A DNA stretch of 64,000 nt from Prochlorococcus sp. AG-388-A04 (GTDB taxonomy: Bacteria; Cyanobacteriota; Cyanobacteriia; PCC-6307; Cyanobiaceae). The notes beneath the pieces were generated by a model. It saw only the letters and a program-made list of their open reading frames with translations, had not been told where the DNA came from and made no database searches. This document shows positions 28,478-39,987 of this stretch, piece after piece (the stretch's first letter is position 1; each line of letters starts with the position of its first letter). The DNA is taken from the NCBI GenBank assembly GCA_003279935.1, contig QCGL01000003.1:1-64000 (forward strand), read 5' to 3'. Both the position numbers and the translations under genes were made by a program.

Positions 28478-29221
28478 TTAATTAGAAATTTTGAGATAAA
28501 AAATTAGAACAAAAATAGCAATTGTAGAAGAAATACTTGTTTGGATAGAATTTACTAATTCATTACTTAAATTATATTTATCTTGAAATTTAGCTCCTAT
28601 AAAACTTTCAAAAATTGTTGCTAAAAAACCAGAAATTGCAACTATCAAAAATTGATATTTTGTTGAGATAATATTTAAAATAAACATTATTAATGACATA
28701 AATATTGCACCTAGGGCACTTGCCGCTGTACCTTCTACACTAATTCCTCCTTCCGTTCCTCTTACAACTTTTCTAAACGAAGTAATTAGATATGTATTCC
28801 TACCAAATCTTTTTCCTATTTCACTACCAAAAGTATCTGCCAACTTTGCGGCAAAACTTGCAGCAAAACCAATTTTGTAAAAGACTAAATTAGTAAAATT
28901 TAATTTAACCATTATTGCAAAAAACAATCCTGTTGCAGCCGAACCCCAAACATTTTCAGGACCTCTTTTACCACCTCTTTTTTCAGCTATCCCTTTTTCG
29001 TTTTTAAATTTATAACCAATTTTTGTCACAAGAGATCCAAGGAATAAATATATTACAACAGAGCTCCAACCTTGCCATGACAAACATCCCCATAAAATCG
29101 ACCCTAATACCCCAGCACTTATCCACCCACCTTTTGTCATCAATGGGACTCTAAAAAACAAAGAAATTAGAATAAAATTAATTAAAAAACCAAGGAAAAA
29201 ATCACTAGAAAGTAAATTCAT
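28478..29221 (-). CDS. DUF92 family integral membrane protein (VTE6-like)
   Basis: GWISAGVLGSILWG, AASFAAKLADTFGSEIGKRFG, RGTEGGISVEGTAAS. Confidence 0.88.
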   Translation of the reverse strand: MNLLSSDFFLGFLINFILISLFFRVPLMTKGGWISAGVLGSILWGCLSWQGWSSVVIYLFLGSLVTKIGYKFKNEKGIAEKRGGKRGPENVWGSAATGLFFAIMVKLNFTNLVFYKIGFAASFAAKLADTFGSEIGKRFGRNTYLITSFRKVVRGTEGGISVEGTAASALGAIFMSLIMFILNIISTKYQFLIVAISGFLATIFESFIGAKFQDKYNLSNELVNSIQTSISSTIAIFVLIFYLKISN

Positions 29222-29225
29222 TTTT

Positions 29226-29999
29226 TTAAAGAATTAATTTAAGATCATTACGCCATTGACTAAGAATTGAAGTTGCATTAACAGTAGCTGTTGAAGTTCT
29301 TAAAATGGTTTCTGAAAGTTTTACAAACGCAATTTTATTTTTAATAAAAAATTCAATTTCACCTTTGGCCCAGCCTCCTTCCGGTCCAATTACATTCCAT
29401 AGAACTCCTCCCTTTTTATCTAGAACACTTTGCTTTTTTCTTAACCAATGATTTAAGTTATCAGAGCTATCATCTCTTGTAACAGATACTGAAATAATAT
29501 CTTTATTTTCTATAGAATTTATCCAGTCGAATAAATTAATATCGCTCAAAATAGATGGTCTCCATAATCTTTCACATTGTTCAACAGCTTCATTAACAAT
29601 TAAATCCCATCTTATAAGTTTATTTGAGAAGTTGGTATACTTCTTAACTTGTCTATCTGAATACAAAGGTTGTATAAAATCAATTCCTATTTCAGTACAC
29701 ATTTTTAGAATATCTTCAAAACCATTTTTAGGAATAACAACAGCTATTCCTAATAAAATTTTTTCTTTTTCTTTAAATAAATAAGGATTATTAATATTGT
29801 TTATCTTTATAAAATTATCCTCTAAGTTTATAGCTTTCCATAATGAACCTTGGCCATTAGTGATAAATATTTCTTTACCAATTTTTATTCGCATTACTTT
29901 GTTTATATAGCGCGCTTCATTATTTGTAAGTTTTACATTATTGTTCTTATTATTAATTATTCTTTCATTCTGTATAAATAATCTTGTTAAATCATCCAT
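29226..29999 (-). CDS. rsmE: 16S rRNA (uracil1498-N3)-methyltransferase
   Basis: IDFIQPLYSDRQV, AVEQCERLWRPSI, WNVIGPEGGWAKGEIEF, LRTSTATVNATSIL. Confidence 0.92.
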   Translation of the reverse strand: MDDLTRLFIQNERIINNKNNNVKLTNNEARYINKVMRIKIGKEIFITNGQGSLWKAINLEDNFIKINNINNPYLFKEKEKILLGIAVVIPKNGFEDILKMCTEIGIDFIQPLYSDRQVKKYTNFSNKLIRWDLIVNEAVEQCERLWRPSILSDINLFDWINSIENKDIISVSVTRDDSSDNLNHWLRKKQSVLDKKGGVLWNVIGPEGGWAKGEIEFFIKNKIAFVKLSETILRTSTATVNATSILSQWRNDLKLIL

Positions 30000-30008
30000 A
30001 TATAAAAT

Positions 30009-30452
30009 TCAATTTTTAAAAACCAAATCTTCATGTTCCTCAATCGACCAATCACTATTTTCTCCCCCAATTATTAATTCATCAATTTTGACATAATTAT
30101 TAGATATCTCATTTAACGCATTTATTAAAATATCAATAGAAAGTGAATCTGAAGTTCCAAAATCAACCCAACTTCTTGACCACAAATTTTGATATTCCAT
30201 AACACCTAAATTATGCATCAAGGCAGGAAGGGCAGATTCTTTTTGCTCATTATCGTATGACATCCAACTTAAATCAGAACCCTCTTCATGAGTTTGTAAA
30301 TTTTCAGAATTAAAACCACCTAACCTTCCTAAAACATACCAACTATCAAAAACCCCATCTAAGTAGTTTTTTTCTGCTTCAGTAGGTATTTCAAAGAATT
30401 TTATCCAAATCCAACAATTAAAAGGATCAACTTCCCTAAATGCAATATTCAT
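30009..30452 (-). CDS. DUF3531 family protein
   Basis: MNIAFREVDPFNCWIWIKF...DSWYVLGRLGGFNSENLQ. Confidence 0.8.
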   Translation of the reverse strand: MNIAFREVDPFNCWIWIKFFEIPTEAEKNYLDGVFDSWYVLGRLGGFNSENLQTHEEGSDLSWMSYDNEQKESALPALMHNLGVMEYQNLWSRSWVDFGTSDSLSIDILINALNEISNNYVKIDELIIGGENSDWSIEEHEDLVFKN

Positions 30453-30492
30453 TTTTACTGTTATTTTTTTTTAGATCTATAGTTATTATAAG

Positions 30493-31185
30493 TTGATAAT
30501 TCAAAGTTTAAATTTTATACCTACAACTAAATTAATAATGCTTTATTTAAAAGATATTACTTATCAACCTCAAACTGGAAATAAAAAAATATTAGAAGAT
30601 ATTAGTTTCACTCTTCATGAAAATGAAATTATAATGATTTGCGGTAGAAGTGGTTCAGGCAAAACTACTCTATTGGAAATAATAAGTGGATTAATTACTC
30701 CTCAGAAAGGAAAGATTACTTGGAAAAATAAAAATATCACTGCTAGGCAAAGAAGATGGATAAGTGGAGTAGTATTCCAATTCCCAGAAAGATACTTTTT
30801 AGGAACAACTATTGGGAAAGAATTAAAAATTGGTTATAAATCATTGAGAGAAAAAAATATAGAGCAAGTTTTAAAAAAAGTTGGGCTATCAGATATAAAT
30901 CTTACTCAACCTCCTGAGAAATTAAGTGGTGGTCAACAGAGAAGATTAGCTGTAGCAGTTCAACTAATGAGAAATCCCACTATTCTTTTACTTGACGAAC
31001 CAACTGCTGGGCTTGATTGGTCAATGAAAAATGATGTTAAGAATTTAGTTCTTGATCTTAAAAATAAAAATACAATAATTATTGTTACTCATGAACCCTC
31101 ATTATTTGAGGGGATACCCTCTAAAATATTATTCCTTGAACAAGGAAAGATTAAAGAATTAACGAAAGAAAATTATGGGGGATAA
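30493..31185 (+). CDS. ABC transporter ATP-binding protein
   Basis: [15 protein letters not shown] Walker [31 protein letters not shown] at 30538 is an alternative start. Confidence 0.88.
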   Translation: MIIQSLNFIPTTKLIMLYLKDITYQPQTGNKKILEDISFTLHENEIIMICGRSGSGKTTLLEIISGLITPQKGKITWKNKNITARQRRWISGVVFQFPERYFLGTTIGKELKIGYKSLREKNIEQVLKKVGLSDINLTQPPEKLSGGQQRRLAVAVQLMRNPTILLLDEPTAGLDWSMKNDVKNLVLDLKNKNTIIIVTHEPSLFEGIPSKILFLEQGKIKELTKENYGG

Positions 31186-32077
31186 AATTGTACGCGCAAC
31201 TGCGGCTAATGGCGGAATAAGGTTAGTTGCTGTATTAACAACAGATGCATCAATGGAAGCGAAAGAAAGACATGAATTGTCCTATCTAAGTACCTCTATC
31301 CTGGGAAGAGCTTTCAGCGCCTCTCTTCTATTAGCAAGTTCGATGAAAGTAATGCATGGGCGAGTCACTTTAAGAGTAAGATCTGATGGCCCTTTAAAGG
31401 GATTACTTGTGGATGCTGGAAGAGATGGGAAAGTTAGAGGTTATGTAGGAAATCCTAATTTGGAATTAGATCTAGTCAAAACCAAGTCAAATCAATATTC
31501 TTTTGATTTCACCAAAGCATTAGGGACAGGCTATTTAAATGTTATTCGGGATAATGGTTTTGGAGAACCTTTTACCAGCACTGTTGAGTTAGTTAATGGA
31601 AATATTGCTGAAGATTTAGCATCTTATTTATATCATTCTGAGCAGACTCCTTCTGCTGTATTTATTGGGGAAAAGATTCAAAATAAAAATATTATTTGTA
31701 GCGGGGGATTGTTAGCTCAAGTTTTACCAAAAAAAGAAACTGATCCCTTATTAGTTTCGCTGCTTGAAGAAAGATGTAAAGAAATTAATTCTTTTAGTGA
31801 AGAGTTATTTAAATCAAAAGATAATCTTCTTTCACTTATAAAAAATATATTTCCAGATATTGATGATAAATCAATTTCCGAGAAAGCTAGAACTCAAGAA
31901 ATTAGATTTGAATGTAGGTGCTCTAGACAGAGAAGTTTAAATGCAATGAAAATGCTTGATAAAAAAGAGTTAGAAGATATTTTAATTAAAGAAGGAAAAG
32001 CTGAATTAGTTTGCGAATTTTGCAAGAATAAATATTTAATAAATTCTGAAGAGATTAAAGAGATGATTAAAAATTAA
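31175..32077 (+). CDS. hslO: Hsp33 redox-regulated chaperone
   Basis: [16 protein letters not shown]-terminal CRCSRQR...CEFCKNKY zinc site. Confidence 0.95.
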   Translation: MGDKIVRATAANGGIRLVAVLTTDASMEAKERHELSYLSTSILGRAFSASLLLASSMKVMHGRVTLRVRSDGPLKGLLVDAGRDGKVRGYVGNPNLELDLVKTKSNQYSFDFTKALGTGYLNVIRDNGFGEPFTSTVELVNGNIAEDLASYLYHSEQTPSAVFIGEKIQNKNIICSGGLLAQVLPKKETDPLLVSLLEERCKEINSFSEELFKSKDNLLSLIKNIFPDIDDKSISEKARTQEIRFECRCSRQRSLNAMKMLDKKELEDILIKEGKAELVCEFCKNKYLINSEEIKEMIKN

Positions 32078-32078
32078 T

Positions 32079-32753
32079 TTAGAGGAAAATCACTCCTATC
32101 CACAAAATTATCATTGCTGGTAAACTTTGAATTTTTTGAATTGATAGAGAGTTATTAGATATTTCCTGGATAAATGAGTTAGTTTCAAATAAACCTCCAA
32201 ATATTAAGCCTATTGAAAGAAATGTCACACTCCATCCAAGAGAACTAATAAACTTTTTACCTGATTTAATTTGAATGTAAGTAAGGATTAAAGTTGAAAT
32301 AGAAAGCAAAAGTCTGTTGTAAGAATCAGGACTAATTAAAAGTATTATCAAAAATAATAATCCAACAGATAATTTGATTGAAAGATTATCAAAAGATGGA
32401 GGGTTTATTTTGGGAAGGCTATATTCGTTTGAGTTGTTACCATTATTATTTAAATTTTTTATTTTTGATAAAAGCGGGAAATCATTATTAATGAGTTTAT
32501 TAATTTGTTTCTCTTTCTTAGACGCATTTTGAGCTTCGAAACTAACATTCCCTGACTGCCTTGCTTTTAAACTACCCATTAACAATTGATCAAAAGATGA
32601 TTCTATTTTTGCCTTAAGTAGTAGATCTTCACCAGCCTCCTTAACTTTAAGATCTCTTGCTTTTTGTATATCTTCAAAATCGGCACCCTTGTCGACACCT
32701 AATATTTCATAGGGAGTTTTATCGGGATTATTTTTGCTTTTATTTGAATCCAA
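32079..32753 (-). CDS. CPP1-like (DUF3353) J-like membrane protein
   Basis: TPYEILGVDKGADFEDIQKARD...; C-terminal TM helices. Confidence 0.85.
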   Translation of the reverse strand: MDSNKSKNNPDKTPYEILGVDKGADFEDIQKARDLKVKEAGEDLLLKAKIESSFDQLLMGSLKARQSGNVSFEAQNASKKEKQINKLINNDFPLLSKIKNLNNNGNNSNEYSLPKINPPSFDNLSIKLSVGLLFLIILLISPDSYNRLLLSISTLILTYIQIKSGKKFISSLGWSVTFLSIGLIFGGLFETNSFIQEISNNSLSIQKIQSLPAMIILWIGVIFL

Positions 32754-32806
32754 TTGTTTTTTTTACAATATCTATAGATTAACCAATTTTATTATCCAAT
32801 AGGACT

Positions 32807-34444
32807 TTATAAAATAATTGGTTCCACTCCACTAACAACAGGTGCTACTTTTTTTAAATCTAAATTCTCATTTTCTTCAATAAATTGATTAAGATTCCAC
32901 TGATTTTTAAAAAGAATCACTGGCCTATTCCAGCAATCCTTCACTACTTTGCAATTAAAGATCCTTCCTAATTCATCAATAGCTGACCATCCATCTGAAA
33001 CCCATCGTGCCAATTTGTAGGGCATTGATTCAAGATTGGCATCTACACCATATTCATTTTTTAATCTATGAATAACTACTTCCAACTGTAATTGTCCAAC
33101 AGCTGCAAGGATAGGGTCTCTTTTGCTCTCATCAAAGTCATAAAGTATTTGAACAGCACCTTCTTCACGAAGTTCATTTACTCCCTTCCTAAAGTTTTTA
33201 AATGCCGAAGGGTTTGGATTTCTTAGCCAACTAAATATTTCAGGACTAAAGGAGGGTATACCCTCATATTCAAGATGAGTTCCTGTATATAGAGTATCTC
33301 CTATAGAAAACATTCCAGGATTATTAAGTCCAATTACATCTCCAGGATACGCATCATCAACTACTTCTCTGTCTTGACCAAATATTTTTTGAGGTCGAGA
33401 TAATCTAATAGTTCTTCCTGTTCTTGAGTGTTTGACTGACATATCCTTTTCAAATTTTCCACTACAAACTCTTATAAAAGCAACTCTATCTCTATGCTTT
33501 GGATCCATATTTGCCTGCAACTTAAATACGAAACCGCTAAATTCATCACTTGCAGGCTCAATGTCTCCCTTATTACTATTTCTTGAAGTTGGTTTTTGAG
33601 CCATTTTTAAAAAACTATCTAAAAAGGGTCTTACTCCAAAATTTGTCATCGCCGAGCCAAAGAAAACAGGCGTAAGTGAACCATTAAAAATTTCTTCTTT
33701 TTCTAATTTCGAACCTGCCTCATCAAGGACCTCGAGCTCTTCAAGAGAGATATCAAGTAATTCTTTCTCTACATATTTTGAAAGTTCTTTATCATCTAAA
33801 CTCATTCTTTTCTCATTTGACTGTTTCCCTCTAACAGCTTTATCAAATAAAATAACTTCTCTTGTGAATCTATCAATAACTCCTCTAAATTCCTCACCTA
33901 TACCAATCGGCCAATTAACGGGCAAAGTATTTAAACCAAGCTCTGATTCTATTTCATCAAGCAAAGAAAAAGGTTCTCTGCCTGGTCTATCCATCTTGTT
34001 AATAAAAGTAAAAATAGGTATTTTTCTCATTCTGCATACCTCAAATAATTTTCTTGTTTGAGGTTCTAATCCTTTAGCGGCATCTTCAAGCATTACTGCA
34101 TTATCTGCGGCAGCTAAAGTTCTATATGTATCTTCAGAAAAATCTTTATGACCAGGAGTATCCAAAAGATTTATTACTGATCTTTCATATTTAAACTGCA
34201 AAACAGTTGAAGTAATTGAAATCCCTCTTTGCTTTTCAAGTTCCATCCAATCAGAAGTTGCTTTCCTTTGATTACCTCTTGCTTTTACTGCCCCTGCTTG
34301 TTGTATAGCGCCTCCATACAAAAGAAGTTTTTCAGTGAGAGTTGTTTTACCAGCATCAGGATGTGAAATAATCGCAAAGTTTCTTCTTTTATTTACTGCC
34401 TCTAAAATATTTTTATTATTTAATTTTTTAGTACTTGAACTCAT
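32807..34444 (-). CDS. prfC: Peptide chain release factor 3
   Basis: [60 protein letters not shown]. Confidence 0.97.
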   Translation of the reverse strand: MSSSTKKLNNKNILEAVNKRRNFAIISHPDAGKTTLTEKLLLYGGAIQQAGAVKARGNQRKATSDWMELEKQRGISITSTVLQFKYERSVINLLDTPGHKDFSEDTYRTLAAADNAVMLEDAAKGLEPQTRKLFEVCRMRKIPIFTFINKMDRPGREPFSLLDEIESELGLNTLPVNWPIGIGEEFRGVIDRFTREVILFDKAVRGKQSNEKRMSLDDKELSKYVEKELLDISLEELEVLDEAGSKLEKEEIFNGSLTPVFFGSAMTNFGVRPFLDSFLKMAQKPTSRNSNKGDIEPASDEFSGFVFKLQANMDPKHRDRVAFIRVCSGKFEKDMSVKHSRTGRTIRLSRPQKIFGQDREVVDDAYPGDVIGLNNPGMFSIGDTLYTGTHLEYEGIPSFSPEIFSWLRNPNPSAFKNFRKGVNELREEGAVQILYDFDESKRDPILAAVGQLQLEVVIHRLKNEYGVDANLESMPYKLARWVSDGWSAIDELGRIFNCKVVKDCWNRPVILFKNQWNLNQFIEENENLDLKKVAPVVSGVEPIIL

Positions 34445-34473
34445 TAAATTCTATTTTAACAATTCCACTATTT

Positions 34474-35169
34474 CTAAACCTTACCATAAATGACTAAATA
34501 TTGATCACCATCTTCGAACACTTCTAAAGAGGATAATTTATTCTCAAAAATAAACTCTTTTAATTCTTTTAAAGTATAAGAAGCCTTTAATGATGCGTAA
34601 TAATCATTAGTCAAGATTTCATTATATTTTTCCCCACATTTTTCTTTTAAATATAAGGCAGATTGTTCATCAATCGGTCTTTTCAGATCTTTATGAAAAT
34701 TTATGGTCAAATCACTTGATAATCTCTTTATGCAATTAAAAAAATCATCCAGATAAGTAATATGGTGAATTAAACTATTGCTAACTAATAAACTTATATT
34801 TTTTTCGAAAGAAATATCACTTGATTTAAGGCTTTTTATATCTGCACAAATATAACTCAAATTTTTAAATCGACTCCTACTTAATGAATTCTTTTTATTT
34901 AGCTCAGCTATTCGAATCATCTCTTTGGAGCCGTCAATACCAATAACAGTTGCATTAGGCCATTTAATTGATAACTTTTCAGAAATATTTCCAGGTCCGC
35001 ATCCTAAATCAATAATCAATTCTTTTTTACTCAAATGAATATTATTTTTAATCAAGTAATGATTTATTTGACTAATAAGATTATTCTCTCCCTCTGAAAA
35101 GTCAGCTTTAGCATAAGAATCAACTTGGTCTTCTCTTTCCATTAATTCAGGTTCAACAGTTCTTTCCAT
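34474..35169 (-). CDS. Class I SAM-dependent methyltransferase
   Basis: LIIDLGCGPGNISEKLS, VIGIDGSKEMI. Confidence 0.88.
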   Translation of the reverse strand: MERTVEPELMEREDQVDSYAKADFSEGENNLISQINHYLIKNNIHLSKKELIIDLGCGPGNISEKLSIKWPNATVIGIDGSKEMIRIAELNKKNSLSRSRFKNLSYICADIKSLKSSDISFEKNISLLVSNSLIHHITYLDDFFNCIKRLSSDLTINFHKDLKRPIDEQSALYLKEKCGEKYNEILTNDYYASLKASYTLKELKEFIFENKLSSLEVFEDGDQYLVIYGKV

Positions 35170-35300
35170 AAACTTCCGTGAACAAAGATTTCATAATAAA
35201 CATATTTTTACACAAACCGTTAAATAGTGGTAAGAATAGTTGCAGACGCCACAGGTAGAGTTATTCTTCCTTTACGGGTAAATTTACATACTTTTTTATC

Positions 35301-37634
35301 GTGACTATTGCACCAAATAAAGCTTCCTCCGAAAGCAATTCTAATAATCTTAGAAAAGATGACTTCCCCAAAACTGCTCCTGCTGCTTATCCTGTCTTCT
35401 TTAGGTCATATAGCAGAAAGACAGTTTCCGGTAAAAGAGAGAATTGGAGTGAAGTTGGAGAAAGAAATTTATCTGGATTAAAAGAATTAGGAAAACTCTC
35501 TGATCAAGAATTGATGTTAATGAGAGAAATGCAAAGAAACCAAAAAGCTCAACCATCTGGAAGATGGTTATGGATCGGAGGGACTCCATGGATTAATAAA
35601 AACCAGAATTTTTCAGGGGCATATAATTGTACTTCGACAAATTTAATTGATTGGGAAGCTTTTGCCTTAATGATGGATTTAGCAATGATGGGTTGCGGCA
35701 CAGGAGCAATAATAGAGCCCCATTTTATAAATAAGCTTCCATTAGTTAAAAATAAAATAACTATTAAATCAGTTAGCGAGGTGGGAATAACTCCTAAAGA
35801 TCAAAGGCAGGAAAAATCTTCTTTAGAAATCAGGGGCAAAGATATATTTATAAAAGTTGGGGACAGCAGAAGAGGCTGGGTCGATAGTTATAAATATCTT
35901 CTTGAAGCATCAAGCAATGAAAGTCTTGAGAAAGAAGTTAATGTTCATATTAACTTAGAAGATATTAGGCCAGCAGGAGAATCATTAAAAGGTTTTGGAG
36001 GCATGGCGAATCCTATTAAATTAAAAGATCTATACTCTCGAGTTGCTTCTCTATTAGGAAAAGCGATTGGTAGAAAGCTAAATACAGTTGAATGTTGCTT
36101 ACTTATTGACGAAGCAGCTGTAACAATAGTCGCAGGTAATATAAGAAGAAGCGCTGGTATGAGGCAGTTTGCATCTGATGATAAAGAAGCAGCATCAGCT
36201 AAAGAGAATCTATGGAGTCAAGACGAAGACGGTAATTGGAAAATCGATCCGGAAAAGGATGCTCTAAGAATGGCAAATCATACAAGGGTTTATCATACAA
36301 AGCCCTCTTATCAAACAATTCTGGATGCTGTAACCAAGCAATTCCATTCAGGTGAAGGAGCAATTCAATTTGCCCCAGAAGCAATCGCAAGATCAAATGC
36401 AGATATTTTGAACGGAGAAGATCTCAAAAATGAATTTATAGAAATATATTCAGAACAAGGTAAAGAGGAAGCTAGAAACTGGATTAATCTTAATTACGGA
36501 CCTTTTTCTGAAGAAGAACTAGATCATAGAATGAGTAGATATGGACTTAATCCTTGCGGAGAAATATTAGGCAATGATTTTCATTGTAACTTGGCGGAAG
36601 TTCACCTAAATCAGATTGATCCAGAAAATATTGAAGAACAAAAAAAAGCCTTTAAAGCTGCAGCTCTCTCAGTTGCATGCTTACTAAATCATGAATTTGA
36701 AGTTGAGAGATATAGAAAAAGTAGAGAGTATGATCCTATTGTGGGAGTTAGTTTTACAGGATTATTTGATTTCTGCGTACATGCCTTTGGAACCCCTTGG
36801 TTAAAATGGTGGGAAGCTGGAAGGCCTGATAACGAAGAAGGTAGGAATTTTAAAAAGCAAGAAGCTAAATTTTTAGACTTATGGAGAAAAACTGTAAAAG
36901 AAACTGTCTGGGAATATTGCGACAAACATAATCTCAGAAGACCTAATAGATGCACAACAGTTCAACCTGCTGGGACCAAAAGTCTTTTAACAGGGGCAGC
37001 TCCTGGATGGCATCCACCTAAAGCACAAAGGTTTTTAAGAAGAATAACTTTCAGAAAGAACGACCCTATTGCTTTAGCTTGTATGGATTATGGTTACTCT
37101 GTTGTTCCATCTCAATCGGATAAAGACGAAAAAGGATGCCTGCTAGATAATCCATTTGACCCAAGATGTACTGAATGGCTAGTTGAAATACCAACAGAGG
37201 TGAGTTGGGCCAATATAGAAGGAGCAGATCAAATAGATATAAATAACTTCTCTGCCCTTGCACAATTCGATTTTTATATGCAAGTTCAAAAGTTTTATAC
37301 AGAACATAATACTTCTGCAACAGTTGAATTCAGAGAAAGTGAGATTGAAGACTTAGCAAAAGCAATACATAGTGCAATCGAAAATAATGAGGGGTATATT
37401 TCCGCAGCATTATTAGCTCGATTCAGTGCAAATGCTACATTCCCAAGATTACCTTTTGAACCTATAAGCAAGGAAGAATATTTATCTTTACAGGAAAAAG
37501 TAACTGAAAGGAAAGTAAATAATGATTTCTTTGATGCACTTAATAAATATGATATTGGAGAGCTCTCCGAAGCAGGCCCAGCTGGTTGTGATTCAGATAA
37601 GTGTTTACTTCCGTTAGCTAAACCAGAAAAATAA
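35301..37634 (+). CDS. nrdJ: Adenosylcobalamin-dependent (class II) ribonucleotide reductase
   Basis: 777 aa; GCGTGAIIEPHF, NPCGEILGNDFHCNLAEVHL, TVQPAGTKSLLTGAAPGWHPP. Confidence 0.95.
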   Translation: MTIAPNKASSESNSNNLRKDDFPKTAPAAYPVFFRSYSRKTVSGKRENWSEVGERNLSGLKELGKLSDQELMLMREMQRNQKAQPSGRWLWIGGTPWINKNQNFSGAYNCTSTNLIDWEAFALMMDLAMMGCGTGAIIEPHFINKLPLVKNKITIKSVSEVGITPKDQRQEKSSLEIRGKDIFIKVGDSRRGWVDSYKYLLEASSNESLEKEVNVHINLEDIRPAGESLKGFGGMANPIKLKDLYSRVASLLGKAIGRKLNTVECCLLIDEAAVTIVAGNIRRSAGMRQFASDDKEAASAKENLWSQDEDGNWKIDPEKDALRMANHTRVYHTKPSYQTILDAVTKQFHSGEGAIQFAPEAIARSNADILNGEDLKNEFIEIYSEQGKEEARNWINLNYGPFSEEELDHRMSRYGLNPCGEILGNDFHCNLAEVHLNQIDPENIEEQKKAFKAAALSVACLLNHEFEVERYRKSREYDPIVGVSFTGLFDFCVHAFGTPWLKWWEAGRPDNEEGRNFKKQEAKFLDLWRKTVKETVWEYCDKHNLRRPNRCTTVQPAGTKSLLTGAAPGWHPPKAQRFLRRITFRKNDPIALACMDYGYSVVPSQSDKDEKGCLLDNPFDPRCTEWLVEIPTEVSWANIEGADQIDINNFSALAQFDFYMQVQKFYTEHNTSATVEFRESEIEDLAKAIHSAIENNEGYISAALLARFSANATFPRLPFEPISKEEYLSLQEKVTERKVNNDFFDALNKYDIGELSEAGPAGCDSDKCLLPLAKPEK

Positions 37635-37715
37635 ATATTAAATTATTTGTAAATTAGATAAATTTTTGTTTTTAAAAATTGATTTTAAAGCTACATCTTA
37701 AATAGGTATATAAAT

Positions 37716-37979
37716 TTGACAATGACATTAAGCTTAAATATTGGTAAATTTTTTAATGATTCATCTACTCATGCTTTAGTTGATGAGCTTAGGAAAAGAA
37801 ACACAGAAGAATCAATATTAGAATTTGAAAAGAAATTTAACTCCACAAATGAAAAAAATCTACATATTTACATATGCAGATTTCTAAAAAACAGATCTAT
37901 ATCACGAGCTTTGGCATCTAAGTGGCTAATTACAATGATTAACAACAAAGAGTCAAAAATTAATTTAATGAAAAATTAG
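37716..37979 (+). CDS. Hypothetical protein
   Basis: ORF 87 aa. Confidence 0.6.
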   Translation: MTMTLSLNIGKFFNDSSTHALVDELRKRNTEESILEFEKKFNSTNEKNLHIYICRFLKNRSISRALASKWLITMINNKESKINLMKN

Positions 37980-37983
37980 AAAA

Positions 37984-38184
37984 TTATGTTAAAGCAGAAA
38001 GCCTCCAAAGAGCTATCCCAAAAATTGAAACACCCATTATTAACGTAAAAGCCAAGGCATTAACCACTTGAACCTTCTCAGTCATAACATTCGCAAATGG
38101 AAGTAACTGCGCATACAAGGGTTTTTCTTCAACTACTGCAGCTTTTTTACTAGGAGATTTTTTGTTTCTTGAGAACATAAACAA
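37984..38184 (-). CDS. Small single-TM conserved hypothetical
   Basis: ORF 66 aa; VQVVNALAFTLIMGVSIFGIALWRLS. Confidence 0.65.
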   Translation of the reverse strand: MFMFSRNKKSPSKKAAVVEEKPLYAQLLPFANVMTEKVQVVNALAFTLIMGVSIFGIALWRLSALT

Positions 38185-38394
38185 CTTTATAATCCTCTGA
38201 ATTTTACATTTAAAAAGTAAATTTATTAAAGATAAATAGATTAATTGAACAAAATGTAACCTGCCTAAATCATTAAATTAGTCTAAAAAAAGTTTTCATC
38301 CCCCTTAAAAGATAAATTTTCTTTGATTTAGCCGTATAAATGTCATTTAAAGCCTTCACAAAAAGTTTCCTATATGTTAATATCAATTTGTAGC

Positions 38395-38486
38395 AACCGC
38401 TACCAAAACGTTCAACTTGCGTTTAGCAAGCCGCAAATCGACTTAAGCCATGGAACGGGGACTTAAGCGACACCGGAGCTTAAAAA
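38395..38486 (+). promoter_or_regulatory. Structured 5' leader, probable Downstream-peptide-type (glutamine) riboswitch
   Basis: CGTTC(38409-38413)/GAACG(38453-38457) closing stem, CTTGC/GCAAG hairpin, CTTAAG complementarity, immediately followed by a 33-codon ORF. Confidence 0.6.
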
Positions 38487-38588
38487 ATGACTCTAATTTA
38501 CAGAGGACAAAAGTACGTCCAAAACAAAGAGGTTGCAAAGAAGCAACATAACGAACTAACTTACAGAGGAAAAGCTTACAAAAGCTAG
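38487..38588 (+). CDS. 33-aa peptide with duplicated YRG motif (DUF4278-like)
   Basis: MTLIYRGQKYVQNKEVAKKQHNELTYRGKAYKS; two copies of (L)xYRGxxY; not in ORF track. Confidence 0.8.
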   Translation: MTLIYRGQKYVQNKEVAKKQHNELTYRGKAYKS

Positions 38589-38606
38589 TTCATCTATCCA
38601 ATAAAT

Positions 38607-38630
38607 AAAAAGCCACTAATAGTGGCTTTT
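38607..38630 (+). terminator. Rho-independent terminator
   Basis: AAAAGCCACT-AAT-AGTGGCTTTT followed by TATTT. Confidence 0.85.
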
Positions 38631-39015
38631 TATTTGTCAAATATTAAATAAAGAACATAAGGGGCCATATTATGAAATTAATATTTGACAGTACTTAGGA
38701 ATTATGGAACTTTGACAAATATAAGACTAAATTGTTCAATATATAAAACTTTTTTCTATGGGTACGGAGGTGTCCGCATTCATCAATAATTGGCAAGTTA
38801 ATGGAAGGTACTATTTTAGGAAGTTTCTTAATGCATTTACGCTTCGTTTTAAATAAAAAGCAATTAAAATGACAAAGCAAAAGTAGTTAATCCAAATTAT
38901 TAAATAGGACCAAAAATATATTTCTAACACTTTTTACAATAATGTAATGATTCAAGAAAAATATACTTAATTAATAAATAATTGATTAATGTTTATTATA
39001 AAGATGATTGGTTAA

Positions 39016-39753
39016 ATGAGAGTTGAGAATTCCGAAGTTAAATTTATTGAATGGACCACTAGTAGAAAAAAAAATTCTTATGACTCTCTTTTAACTGTTG
39101 GAGCTATTAACTCCTTATTAAATAAAGATAAGAAAATAGGTTTAGATATTGGAGGGGGAATAGGTACATTTTCTTTACATATATCTTTAAAAACAGATTC
39201 TCATATTGATGTTGTTGATCCAAGTTTATTAGCTAAAAAAAATTTTTTAGTTCATAATAAATTAAATCTAATAAGTGAAGATTTTAGAGAATTTAACAAA
39301 GATAAAAAATATGATTTTATTTTTCTTAATTTCGTACTTCATCATATTTTAGGAGATGACCTTGGGACAACAAAACGTGCCCAAATGGATTTTATTGAGA
39401 AAACTATTTCTTACTTAAACGATGATGGAATTTTGATTGTAGAGGAGCTCTACTATAACGGTATGTTTGGATCAGATATTACTGGGCAAATAATTTATCA
39501 ATTAACGAAATTAAAGTGTATAGAAAAATTCACACGTTTTCTAGGAGCAAATACAGCAGGAGAAGGTGTTAGATTTCGAAGTAACAAATCATGGAATAAA
39601 CTTTTTCAAAACTTAGGTCTTATAAAAATTGCAGAGGCTGCAGATCCAAATTGGGGGAAAAAATTTTCTTTGCATAAGATTTTATTACTATTAATAGGAA
39701 GTAATAGGTTTCAATCAATAAGTATTTTTAAAAAGTCTGGTTCAAAATTCTAG
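39016..39753 (+). CDS. SAM-dependent methyltransferase-like protein
   Basis: IGLDIGGGIGTFSLHISLK, DFIFLNFVLHHIL, LNDDGILIVEELYYNG. Confidence 0.75.
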   Translation: MRVENSEVKFIEWTTSRKKNSYDSLLTVGAINSLLNKDKKIGLDIGGGIGTFSLHISLKTDSHIDVVDPSLLAKKNFLVHNKLNLISEDFREFNKDKKYDFIFLNFVLHHILGDDLGTTKRAQMDFIEKTISYLNDDGILIVEELYYNGMFGSDITGQIIYQLTKLKCIEKFTRFLGANTAGEGVRFRSNKSWNKLFQNLGLIKIAEAADPNWGKKFSLHKILLLLIGSNRFQSISIFKKSGSKF

Positions 39754-39900
39754 GTAAATTTAAGTCTACTCATCAGAATATGTAATCAGTTTTCCTTGAG
39801 TAATTTCAATGAAAATCAATAATTTTCTAGACGTTATTTAGTAAGGCATTAGTAACTTAAAGTGACATAATATTCTAAGAACTAACTCCTTACTAACTTT

Positions 39901-39914
39901 TTAAACAGTCGATA
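39901..39914 (+). repeat. Dispersed repeat core, copy 5 (TTAAACAGTCGATA)
   Basis: TTAAACAGTCGA identical to copy 1 core. Confidence 0.35.
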
Positions 39915-39987
39915 TGCAATTGTTCTCAAGAAAAAAATTATTAAATACTTTTCTCAGAAATTAAACTAATATGATTTAATAGCATTT

